A DNA stretch of 7,089 nucleotides, from positions 1 to 7,089 of the forward strand of contig CAMZAC010000030.1 of NCBI GenBank assembly GCA_947304085.1, in the 5' to 3' direction. The DNA comes from an uncultured Alphaproteobacteria bacterium (GTDB lineage: Bacteria > Pseudomonadota > Alphaproteobacteria > Rs-D84). This document shows, piece after piece, positions 1 through 5,408 of the stretch. The notes under the pieces are model-generated. The model saw nothing but the letters and a program-made list of their open reading frames with translations, was not told the DNA's origin and did no database searches. A program made the translations under genes and the position numbers. The stretch's first letter is position 1; every line of letters begins with the position of its first letter.

Positions 1-273
1 ACTTTGCAATTGCCAGAAGTAGAAGAACGTTCATTTATGCAAGAAGTTATTATGGAATCTGGGCAAATGTTGGTTGTATCTGGGTTTGAAAAACAGAAAA
101 ACAATGATACACGTTATGGTTTAGGTGATCCTGATTTTATGGCGTTATCCGGTTCTCGTGAAACTTCTGCATCGCGTGAAGTATTGGTGGTTATTTTAAC
201 ACCGCAAGTCTTGGTTAGTCCGATGGATGCTGAACGAAATATCCAACAACATTGGGGTGCGCCTTTGAATTAA
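1..273 (+). CDS. Secretin C-terminal fragment (PilN/GspD-like outer-membrane pore), 5' truncated
   Basis: The frame is open from the left edge and ends at TAA 271-273, leaving about 90 C-terminal residues; the start lies outside the window. Secretins form the ring-shaped outer-membrane channel of type IV pili and type II or III secretion systems. The fragment carries the end of a secretin domain: a SGQMLVVSGFE segment matches the family pattern 'sGqtlvlsGf', a variable glycine-containing loop follows, and then EVLVVILTPQVL matches the closing 'elvvlitPrvl' strand. The short middle loop and the SG-E pattern resemble the PilN/BfpB type IVb pilus branch more than PilQ, but this is a judgement by eye. 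About 18 residues follow the last strand. The gene ends just before a strong terminator hairpin. The rest of its operon is not visible, so pilus and secretion roles cannot be separated. Confidence 0.72.
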   Translation, partial: TLQLPEVEERSFMQEVIMESGQMLVVSGFEKQKNNDTRYGLGDPDFMALSGSRETSASREVLVVILTPQVLVSPMDAERNIQQHWGAPLN

Positions 274-291
274 AATTATTTTTGAAGATAA

Positions 292-319
292 AAAAAATCG
301 TCCGATTGGACGATTTTTT
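292..319. terminator. Bidirectional intrinsic terminator between the secretin gene and rpsT
   Basis: A perfect 12-bp stem (292-303 with 308-319) closes a 4-base GATT loop. The core is TCGTCC/GGACGA, flanked by an A run on the left and a T run on the right, so both strands give a hairpin followed by U residues. It lies 18 bases after the secretin stop and 22 bases beyond the rpsT stop, which suits one shared terminator for two convergent genes. Confidence 0.88.
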
Positions 320-341
320 ATTGATAAAAGCACAGCATCAA

Positions 342-602
342 TTATGCAATTTTTGCAACTTTTTTTGCCAAGCGAGCAACTTTACGAGAAGCAGTTTTCT
401 TTGGCATTGTTTTACCAGCAGCTTTCATAATTTTGCTTTCAGCTGCGCGTGTAGCAGCAACTGCAGCAGCTTTATCGCCTGATTCAATAGCGATCAATGC
501 TTTCTTGGTTGCGGTTTTAACAGCACTACGACGTGCAGTATTGATTGCATTTTTCTTTGCTGTTACTAAAATTCTTTTATCACATGATTTATGATTTGCC
601 AC
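342..602 (-). CDS. rpsT: 30S ribosomal protein S20
   Basis: This 86-residue, strongly basic protein has the size and pattern of S20, which binds 16S rRNA in the small subunit. It begins MANHKS..KR, continues with ARRSAVKTATKKA, an AIESGDK turn (S20 has a similar 'ai..gd' turn between its helices), and ends with KKTASRKVARLAKKV, like the S20 tail 'hkn.AaRkksrL'. The start codon is GTG (complement of 600-602), since an ATG start does not exist at this position. It is supported by the sequence MANHKS and by an AAAAGGA ribosome site 7 bases upstream (complement of 610-616). E. coli rpsT also has a non-ATG start (UUG), linked to its translational autoregulation; a similar role here is only an analogy. 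The gene is monocistronic in view, with a promoter candidate at 637-664 and a shared terminator at 292-319. Confidence 0.93.
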   Translation of the reverse strand: MANHKSCDKRILVTAKKNAINTARRSAVKTATKKALIAIESGDKAAAVAATRAAESKIMKAAGKTMPKKTASRKVARLAKKVAKIA

Positions 603-636
603 TTTATTTTCCTTTTATTTTGTTAAGGTTTCTGTT

Positions 637-664
637 ATTTTATAGAAAACAAACATAAAATCAA
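637..664 (-). promoter_or_regulatory. Candidate sigma70-type promoter for rpsT
   Basis: Read on the minus strand, TTGATT (complement of 659-664) and TAAAAT (complement of 637-642) are separated by 16 bases. Transcription would begin near 630, giving a leader of about 28 bases. The -35 box overlaps the AAGGA ribosome site of the divergent plsY gene (663-667). No equally good promoter for plsY is seen in the 73-base gap. The region is AT-rich, so chance matches are likely. Confidence 0.35.
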
Positions 665-675
665 GGAAAAACGAC

Positions 676-1263
676 ATGTTATACATTTTTTCAATAATTA
701 TTTCTTATTTTTTTGGTTCAATACCTTTTGGTATATTGATAACAAAATTGTTTAACAAGGGGGATTTGCGCAAGGTTGGTAGCGGAAATATTGGTGCAAC
801 AAATGTCATGCGGGTTGGTGGATTACGTTTGGCAGGTCTGGTTTGGGTTTTAGATATGCTTAAAGCCGTGTTAGCGGTTTTATTGGGGCATTATGTTGGT
901 GGCGAAGTATTTAGTGTTTGGTGTGGTTTTTCTGCAATCATTGGTCATTGTTTTCCAATTTGGTTAAAATTTCATGGCGGAAAGGGGGTTTCGTGTTTGT
1001 TTGGTGTTCTGTTAGCTGTCAATCCGTTATTGTTCTTGATTTGCGGGATTGAATGGCTTTTGGTTGCTTTGGGGACAGGATATTCTTCGGCGGGTGCATT
1101 AATTGCCTTTGTTGTAATGACAATTTTAGGTTTTGTTATTAGCAATGGGGTTGGGTTTGCTTTTTGGGCAATAGCTGTCCTTTGTTTATTACGCCACAGT
1201 AAAAATGTTGTGCGTTTGATTTCTGGTAAAGAATCAAAAATTGAGTGGAAATGGAAAAAATAA
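676..1263 (+). CDS. plsY: Glycerol-3-phosphate acyltransferase PlsY (acyl-phosphate dependent)
   Basis: PlsY transfers an acyl group from acyl-phosphate to glycerol-3-phosphate, the first committed step of bacterial phospholipid synthesis, in the inner membrane. The 195-residue protein is very hydrophobic, as expected for this multi-helix family. The conserved motifs are visible in order: GSIPFG at 14-19 followed by RKVGSGNIGATN at 32-43 (motif 1), GHCFPIWLKFHGGKGV at 90-105 (motif 2, phosphate-binding glycines), SSAGAL at 137-142, and HSKNVVRLISGKE at 174-186 (motif 3, N..RL..G.E). The ATG is preceded by AAGGA with an 8-base spacer. Length is normal for the family. In many alphaproteobacteria plsY lies directly upstream of dprA; here two unrelated exported genes stand between them. 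Confidence 0.96.
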   Translation: MLYIFSIIISYFFGSIPFGILITKLFNKGDLRKVGSGNIGATNVMRVGGLRLAGLVWVLDMLKAVLAVLLGHYVGGEVFSVWCGFSAIIGHCFPIWLKFHGGKGVSCLFGVLLAVNPLLFLICGIEWLLVALGTGYSSAGALIAFVVMTILGFVISNGVGFAFWAIAVLCLLRHSKNVVRLISGKESKIEWKWKK

Positions 1264-1286
1264 TTAATGTTTGTCTTAGATAATAT

Positions 1287-1315
1287 TTGTTTTTTAATGG
1301 GTTTTGTGATATAAT
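1287..1315 (+). promoter_or_regulatory. Promoter of the two-gene exported cassette (extended -10)
   Basis: A perfect TATAAT at 1310-1315 is preceded by the extended -10 dinucleotide TG (1307-1308), and a TTGTTT -35 element (1287-1292) lies exactly 17 bases upstream. Transcription would start near 1322, leaving a leader of about 17 bases that holds the GAGGGA ribosome site (about 1327-1332) before the ATG at 1339. This is the best sigma70-like promoter in the window. Confidence 0.7.
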
Positions 1316-1338
1316 GGCGACTATAAGAGGGAAGCGAA

Positions 1339-2157
1339 ATGAAGTATGTTATTTCTGCGTTAGTTTTTGTTTTGACTGGTTTCTGGGCAGAAGCTGCACA
1401 GATAGGGCGGGTCACGATGTCGAATCGTATTGTGAGTTCACCGCATTATACTGCATCGGTTAATCAGTTGAGTTCTTCACCAAAAGTTGCGGATCCTATC
1501 AAAACTGTCGGTGCTGGTGACAATAATGCTGATAAGCCTGAAGAGCCACAGCCAGATGAAGAAGTTGTTGATATGCGAGAAGCGGAACGCAACGCATGTA
1601 TTAATAATAATATTGGTATAGGGAATACTTTTGTCTGGGCATCGAAATACAGCAATACCAGTGATTATGCAAGTATGGTTGAAGATGTTGAACACCCTGA
1701 AAACAATGTATGTTTTGTTCGTGTAGAATTGAATTCTACTAACGAATCAAGGATAAAGGTATCTGATATTGAACCAAAATATTTTATGTGGGGTGAACCG
1801 ATTGTTTGTGGTAGCTGGGTCAGTAAAAAGAAAATGGAAGATCGTATATTGGAAGCAAGAAAAGGTGCCCGTATTGGTGGTATAGTAGCAACAACTGTTG
1901 CTGGTGTAGGACTTGGGGTTGGTGCAATGGAATTGTTTGGAAATGACTTAATTGGTGGTAAGGTGATGGGGCAAAAAAGTAGTAGTGTCAAAAAAGAGAC
2001 TTTATATAAAAATGAGCTGTTAGCATTAAAAAAGAAAGATAAAGTTAAGTTTGACGAGTATAATGAAAACTTAAAGCAGATTTCTGAATATTGTAAAGAT
2101 CGGTCTGACGATGACTGCAGTTTGTATACAGATTTGTATAAAGAGATAAATAAATAA
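1339..2157 (+). CDS. Exported protein of unknown function with one glycine-rich membrane helix
   Basis: I do not recognise the family. The 272-residue protein starts with a signal peptide (hydrophobic core to about residue 16, cleavage after Ala19 or Ala20). Next comes a Ser/Thr/Asn-rich stretch (22-60), an acidic Pro/Glu/Asp segment (67-78), and a probably folded domain (80-160) with Cys87, Cys125 and Cys157 and a WGEP..CGSW motif (151-160). Residues 176-200 form one glycine-rich hydrophobic segment with GxxxG spacings (176/180, 191/195), a likely membrane helix. The tail (208-272) is lysine-rich, helical and charged, with Cys252 and Cys260. This fits a type I inner-membrane topology: domain outside, basic tail in the cytoplasm. 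The start is supported by a GAGGGA site and the signal peptide. The next gene starts 13 bases later, so the two are almost certainly co-transcribed. Confidence 0.85.
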   Translation: MKYVISALVFVLTGFWAEAAQIGRVTMSNRIVSSPHYTASVNQLSSSPKVADPIKTVGAGDNNADKPEEPQPDEEVVDMREAERNACINNNIGIGNTFVWASKYSNTSDYASMVEDVEHPENNVCFVRVELNSTNESRIKVSDIEPKYFMWGEPIVCGSWVSKKKMEDRILEARKGARIGGIVATTVAGVGLGVGAMELFGNDLIGGKVMGQKSSSVKKETLYKNELLALKKKDKVKFDEYNENLKQISEYCKDRSDDDCSLYTDLYKEINK

Positions 2158-2170
2158 CAGGGGTTTAAGT

Positions 2171-2722
2171 ATGAAACATTGTCTTTTTGTGTTTTTGTTG
2201 TTTTTTACAATGGTTGCATTTGGAGCTCCGTCTGTTCGTCAATTGGGTGGGGCAGGGCATGTTGCTGGAGTATCTGGGGCAGTAGCAAGTAAAGTGACCC
2301 CAAAAAAACTTAGTGCATCTGCGAATAAATCTGGTGCAGGAGTTGCGCGTGTTGGTTCTCTTCGTGCTAAATCAGCAAAAACCGGAATACAAGGCGCCGT
2401 TTCTGGCTCTACAGCACGTTTTCCGATGAGTGTACAAACAAAAATTTTTAGCACAGCGAAGGGACCGCGTGTGATAGGTGGTTCTACTATTATAAATAAT
2501 AATACAGAGCAGCCTGTTAATCTGGATGAAATTAATAATAGAATAGACGCTATATCAAATCGTGTCACCAATATAGAAAATGTAAATGTAGAGCCTGGTT
2601 CTGAGTCTCAGATTACAACAGATGTTACACTTTTTAATCGCAATATGGATACTATAAGCATTGGTGAACCTAATGTAAGTGCAGAGGAAGGACGGGCCAA
2701 GATTTATGTCACTTTGGAATAA
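2171..2722 (+). CDS. Small exported protein with a trimer-type coiled coil, unknown function
   Basis: I do not recognise the family. The 183-residue protein has a clear signal peptide (hydrophobic 5-17, probable cleavage after Gly18, giving a mature N-terminus APSVRQLGG). Residues 20-104 are low in complexity and rich in Ala, Gly, Ser, Lys and Arg, so probably disordered and basic; they include a VGSLRAKS element. Residues 118-135 form a short, exact heptad series: Leu118, Ile121, Ile125, Ile128, Val132, Ile135. RVTNIE (131-136) matches the RhxxhE motif associated with parallel trimeric coiled coils. An acidic C-terminal region (139-183) ends in a strand-like KIYVTLE. There are no cysteines after the signal peptide. 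An AGGGG site lies 7 bases before the ATG. A terminator follows at 2753-2780. A trimeric surface or stalk protein is possible but only inferred. Confidence 0.84.
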   Translation: MKHCLFVFLLFFTMVAFGAPSVRQLGGAGHVAGVSGAVASKVTPKKLSASANKSGAGVARVGSLRAKSAKTGIQGAVSGSTARFPMSVQTKIFSTAKGPRVIGGSTIINNNTEQPVNLDEINNRIDAISNRVTNIENVNVEPGSESQITTDVTLFNRNMDTISIGEPNVSAEEGRAKIYVTLE

Positions 2723-2744
2723 AATGTTGGTTTGTTTTTTTTCT

Positions 2745-2773
2745 TTAAAAAGATTGTAGATTTGTTCTACAAT
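2745..2773 (+). promoter_or_regulatory. Candidate promoter for a leaderless dprA transcript
   Basis: TACAAT (2768-2773, one mismatch to TATAAT) lies 17 bases after TTAAAA (2745-2750, four of six matches to TTGACA). The predicted start point is about 2780-2784, at or next to the dprA ATG at 2784. That would explain why dprA has no ribosome site. The -10 box is also the 3' arm of the upstream terminator hairpin. The match is modest and the region is AT-rich. Confidence 0.35.
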
Positions 2774-2780
2774 TTTTTTT
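2753..2780 (+). terminator. Intrinsic terminator of the exported cassette
   Basis: An 8-bp stem ATTGTAGA (2753-2760) with TCTACAAT (2766-2773) closes a 5-base loop and is followed by an unbroken run of T to 2780. A preceding A run (2747-2751) can extend pairing into the T run. The stem is AT-rich, so it may be leaky. The T run ends three bases before the ATG of dprA. Confidence 0.75.
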
Positions 2781-2783
2781 GTT

Positions 2784-3794
2784 ATGAGTGATTTATTAAA
2801 TAAACTTTTAATTTTAAGAAGTCCAAAAATTGGGCCAGCAAAATATAATAGTTTGTTGGCTGAGTTTGGTGATTTAGAATCTGTTTTAGATTCTTTGCAT
2901 TTGACTGATGATTTTATAGATAATGTAAGACGAGAAATGGATAATGCGTATTCTTTTGGAATTGAATACATAGACGATACAGATTCTCGATATCCAAAAA
3001 ATCTGTTAAATATAAAAAATCATCCGATAGTTATAACTGCGCGTGGAAATACAGACACTCTGAGAAAAAAAACTGTCGCTATGGTTGGAACCCGTCACGC
3101 AACAAGTGCTGGTATGAATTTTATGTCCGATATGGCATGTCAATTTGCGGAACATGATTTCGCGGTTGTGTCTGGCCTGGCAATGGGAACAGATGCAGCA
3201 GCACATATTGGTGCATTGCGTGCAAATGGGAATACACAAACAATCGCTGTTGTTGCTGGGGGTGTTGATTATATATGGCCACCAGAAAACGAATCGCTTT
3301 ATTATGAAATATTAGACAGAGGCGTTGTAATAAGTGAATTACCTGTGGGAACAAAACCAATTGCACAGAATTTTGTTCAACGAAATCGTTGGGTTGCTGG
3401 TTTATCTGATTTTTTGATTTTAGGAGAAGCAGATGTTCATTCTGGTAGTATGACAACAGCACGATTCGCATTAGATTATAAAAAACAAGTATTTGCGGTG
3501 CCTGGACATCCATCTGATGTACGTAGTGTTGGACCTAATTTGTTAATTAAAAATGGTGATGCTACATTATGTATGTCAAGTAATGAGTTTTTTTGTGATG
3601 AAAAATTATTAAGCAGGACAAAAAATTACGCATACAAAAATGATATTTTAGATAAGTTAGGAATGATTCCTGTGTCAGAATCTGTATTGGCAAATCTTGT
3701 CAAAAAAAGTGTTGCGGAAATCAAGGCTGATTTAGTGGTCTTGGAATTACAAGGTTTAATAAGAAAACAAGATGGTGGTTATGTTTTAAATTAA
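2784..3794 (+). CDS. dprA: DNA-processing protein DprA (Smf)
   Basis: DprA binds incoming single-stranded DNA in the cytoplasm and loads RecA during natural transformation; it is also kept in many bacteria not known to be competent. The 336-residue protein has the full family layout: an N-terminal helical region with a KIGP hairpin (15-18), a Rossmann-like domain (about 94-263), and a C-terminal winged helix (about 277-336). Diagnostic motifs are VAMVGTR (98-104), SGLAMGTDAAAH (130-141), a PPEN segment (166-169), SELPVGTKP (184-192), QRNRWVAGLS (199-208), SGSMTTAR (220-227) and VFAVPG (236-241). The start is forced: an in-frame TAG lies at 2757-2759 and the next ATG is at codon 52. No ribosome site is visible, and the codon directly follows the T run of a terminator, so expression may use a leaderless transcript. 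topA, which often follows dprA in this group, is absent. Confidence 0.95.
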   Translation: MSDLLNKLLILRSPKIGPAKYNSLLAEFGDLESVLDSLHLTDDFIDNVRREMDNAYSFGIEYIDDTDSRYPKNLLNIKNHPIVITARGNTDTLRKKTVAMVGTRHATSAGMNFMSDMACQFAEHDFAVVSGLAMGTDAAAHIGALRANGNTQTIAVVAGGVDYIWPPENESLYYEILDRGVVISELPVGTKPIAQNFVQRNRWVAGLSDFLILGEADVHSGSMTTARFALDYKKQVFAVPGHPSDVRSVGPNLLIKNGDATLCMSSNEFFCDEKLLSRTKNYAYKNDILDKLGMIPVSESVLANLVKKSVAEIKADLVVLELQGLIRKQDGGYVLN

Positions 3795-3807
3795 TTTTAT
3801 TTATGTC

Positions 3808-3824
3808 TATACAGTGTATATACA
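3808..3824. promoter_or_regulatory. Overlapping palindromes, operator-like
   Basis: TATACAGTGTATATACA contains two overlapping perfect inverted repeats: TATACA-G-TGTATA (3808-3820) and TGTATATACA (3815-3824). The two TATACA copies begin 11 bases apart, about one helical turn, with the inverted copy between them. This resembles a site for a dimeric regulator, possibly binding in tandem. It lies 13 bases after the dprA stop and upstream of the dnaA promoter candidate. The regulator is unknown. Confidence 0.4.
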
Positions 3825-3891
3825 AAGTGCGAAAATCAGGGAAAAAAACGAATCGGTGTCAAAAACTAAATGTTCAAAAATAAGTTAACAT

Positions 3892-3921
3892 TTGATTGCA
3901 AACAGAAATAAATCTTATAAA
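3892..3921 (+). promoter_or_regulatory. Candidate promoter for dnaA
   Basis: TTGATT (3892-3897) and TATAAA (3916-3921) are 18 bases apart. Transcription would start near 3928, giving a leader of about 170 bases to the ATG at 4101. A second -10-like TATAAA (3987-3992) has no convincing -35 box. The AT richness of the region makes this tentative. Confidence 0.33.
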
Positions 3922-3930
3922 TTGTTTTTG

Positions 3931-3960
3931 TAATCAAAAATGATTGAAACAAATCAATCA
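3931..3960. repeat. TGATTG/CAATCA inverted repeats with alternative pairings
   Basis: TGATTG (3941-3946) and CAATCA (3955-3960) form a perfect 6-bp inverted repeat with an 8-base loop. The same TGATT can instead pair with AATCA at 3932-3936 across a 4-base loop, so two hairpins exclude each other. A further TGATTG lies at 3893-3898, inside the promoter candidate. The copies could be protein sites or a leader switch, or chance in AT-rich DNA. Confidence 0.35.
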
Positions 3961-3997
3961 GTAAGTGAGAGAAAAGAGTAGGGCAATATAAATATTT

Positions 3998-4020
3998 AAT
4001 TCTGAAAGGACTTCGGAATT
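3998..4020 (+). promoter_or_regulatory. Leader hairpin with a ribosome-site-like sequence in its loop
   Basis: A 9-bp stem (3998-4006 with 4012-4020, one G-U pair) closes the loop AGGAC (4007-4011). The AAGGA at 4006-4010 is the only ribosome-site-like sequence before the upstream ATG at 4023 (12-base spacer), and the hairpin would present it in the loop. No T run follows, so it is not an intrinsic terminator. Confidence 0.5.
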
Positions 4021-4031
4021 ACATGTTTATG

Positions 4032-4050
4032 TGGGTGACTTTTGCACCCA
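4032..4050 (+). promoter_or_regulatory. Second hairpin in the dnaA leader
   Basis: TGGGTG (4032-4037) pairs perfectly with CACCCA (4045-4050) around a 7-base loop. It is GC-rich compared with its surroundings. It lies about 50 bases before the preferred dnaA start, after the hairpin at 3998-4020. It is followed by A residues, not T, so a translational or stability role is more likely than termination on the plus strand. Confidence 0.45.
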
Positions 4051-4100
4051 AAAATGCACAGGCAGGAAACTCTTTTAAGAAAGGAAAAGGCGCAAACGAC

Positions 4101-5384
4101 ATGCAAGCATCAACAAAACAAATTGTAAATATTGAATCAATCAAGGCAACGATTTCTGCTCAAACAGATTCTGCTGGATACACATCTTGGATTGCGCCTT
4201 TACAGTTTGAATTGTGTGATGGTTGTTTGAATTTGGTTGCTCATAATCAATTTGCTGCGGACTATGTTAAAAATGTTTATGGTGAAAATCTTTCTACAAT
4301 TGTTTCTGAATTTGGTTTGGGTTTGAATATATGTGTTCGTTCGTCTGCAAATATCGTAAATACCGCAAATGATAATGTTGTGTGTGCATATACCCCATCT
4401 GAAAAAGCTGTTGCAAGAAATACAAAAAACAAAGATGGTTTTAATCGTTTTGTTTGTTCAGATGAAAATACTTTTGCGTTGATGGCTTGTAAAAAAATAG
4501 CATCTGGAAATGCATCTTTTTCACAATTATTCATCTATGGTCCCAGCGGTTGCGGTAAATCTTTGTTGGCCAATTGTATTTGTGTTGAATCGGTTAATCG
4601 TGTTTTAATGATGTCCGGCGGTCAATTTGTTGCAGACTTCACACGCAGTTTGCGCGATAAAACAATATTTGCATTTAAAGATTATTGCCGTAATTGCGAT
4701 ACATTTATTTTAGATGATGTATGTGCGCTGGCTGGGAAACGTGCTACGACTGATGAATTTATGCAACTTGTATCAGATTTGCGTGATATGGGAAAAAATA
4801 TTGTGTTGACTGCAAATATGGCACCAAATGCTTTAACTGGTTTTGACAGACGAATTCAATCTTTGTTTGCATCTGGTTTGGTTGTTGATGTTGTTGCACC
4901 AAATGCGTATGTTCGCCGTTCTATGTTGTTGAGTGGTGGTGTTGATATAGCTGTGGCTGATGAATTATCAAAACGAATCGCTGCAGATGGTAATTTGGTA
5001 AACGGTGTTATAAATAAAATTAAAACATATTCTGAATTGATGGGTGAACGTGTTGACATGGATATAGCCGCAAAATTATTGGGTGATACATTATCAAAGA
5101 ATAAAACACCAATTGCGATGGTTAAATCTATGTGTGAAAAAATGTGTGTGTCATATGATGAAATTTGTGGCAATTCACGTGCGCGTCGTTTAGTTCGTGC
5201 GCGTCAGGTTATGATGGCTGCATTGAAGAGCGCAACAAATATGTCGCTTACTGAAATCGGTAATGTTTGCGGTGGGCGTGATCATGCAACAGTTGTTTAT
5301 GCGTTAAACCAAATCGAATCGCAAAAAATATCTGATTTGATATTAAATGCGGAATTAGATGATATGATAAAATTATGTAAATAG
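4101..5384 (+). CDS. dnaA: Chromosomal replication initiator DnaA, divergent
   Basis: DnaA is the AAA+ ATPase that binds oriC and opens the duplex. From ATG 4101 (427 residues) it has domain I with a YTSWIAPLQ motif (27-35), a short linker, the ATPase domain with Walker A GPSGCGKS (147-154), Walker B FILDD (202-206) then LAGKR (210-214), a sensor 1 region (234-245), and domain IV with ARRLVRARQ (361-369) and the signature GGRDHATV (391-398). I prefer 4101 because domain I then begins at the usual distance from its Trp; AAGG-type sites lie at 4081-4090. The frame is also open from ATG 4023, which would add 26 residues. By-eye alignment to E. coli DnaA shows Leu255 at the box VII arginine finger (R285), Asn298 at sensor 2 (R334), Asn239 at sensor 1 (D269), and Ala396 at T435 of the DNA-binding signature. 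There are 17 cysteines. It may be the sole DnaA or a paralogue; the alphaproteobacterial-style neighbourhood favours the former. Confidence 0.93.
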   Translation: MQASTKQIVNIESIKATISAQTDSAGYTSWIAPLQFELCDGCLNLVAHNQFAADYVKNVYGENLSTIVSEFGLGLNICVRSSANIVNTANDNVVCAYTPSEKAVARNTKNKDGFNRFVCSDENTFALMACKKIASGNASFSQLFIYGPSGCGKSLLANCICVESVNRVLMMSGGQFVADFTRSLRDKTIFAFKDYCRNCDTFILDDVCALAGKRATTDEFMQLVSDLRDMGKNIVLTANMAPNALTGFDRRIQSLFASGLVVDVVAPNAYVRRSMLLSGGVDIAVADELSKRIAADGNLVNGVINKIKTYSELMGERVDMDIAAKLLGDTLSKNKTPIAMVKSMCEKMCVSYDEICGNSRARRLVRARQVMMAALKSATNMSLTEIGNVCGGRDHATVVYALNQIESQKISDLILNAELDDMIKLCK

Positions 5385-5408
5385 GTTCGCAGTAAAAAGT
5401 TTGCTTTG

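Larger units (their letters stand above)
3795..4100 (+). other. Non-coding gap between dprA and dnaA, structured leader of dnaA
   Basis: This 306-base stretch holds no convincing separate gene. From left to right it has an overlapping palindrome (3808-3824), a promoter candidate (3892-3921), TGATTG/CAATCA repeats (to 3960), two hairpins (3998-4020 and 4032-4050) and the dnaA ribosome site. No clear terminator for dprA is seen. The frame of dnaA stays open from an ATG at 4023, so 26 codons of this stretch could instead be coding. I found no clear TTATCCACA-type DnaA box on either strand. Confidence 0.6.

Noticed and set aside
972..1415. 147-codon minus-strand open frame overlapping plsY and the next gene's start
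   Set aside because: It lies opposite a well-supported plsY and the cassette promoter, and its protein has no recognisable domain or signal; it is an antisense shadow.
4031..4078. Short GTG-started frame of 15 codons in the dnaA leader, a possible upstream peptide
   Set aside because: It has no ribosome site and overlaps the in-frame extension; nothing supports translation.
3795..4100. Possible oriC next to dnaA
   Set aside because: I found no clear TTATCCACA-type boxes on either strand, and in many alphaproteobacteria oriC is not beside dnaA. AT richness and repeats alone are not enough.
5385..5408. Possible separate terminator in the 24-base gap between dnaA and dnaJ
   Set aside because: Only a 3-bp GCA/TGC pairing is possible around the T or A run; the hairpin at 5426-5446 is far stronger.
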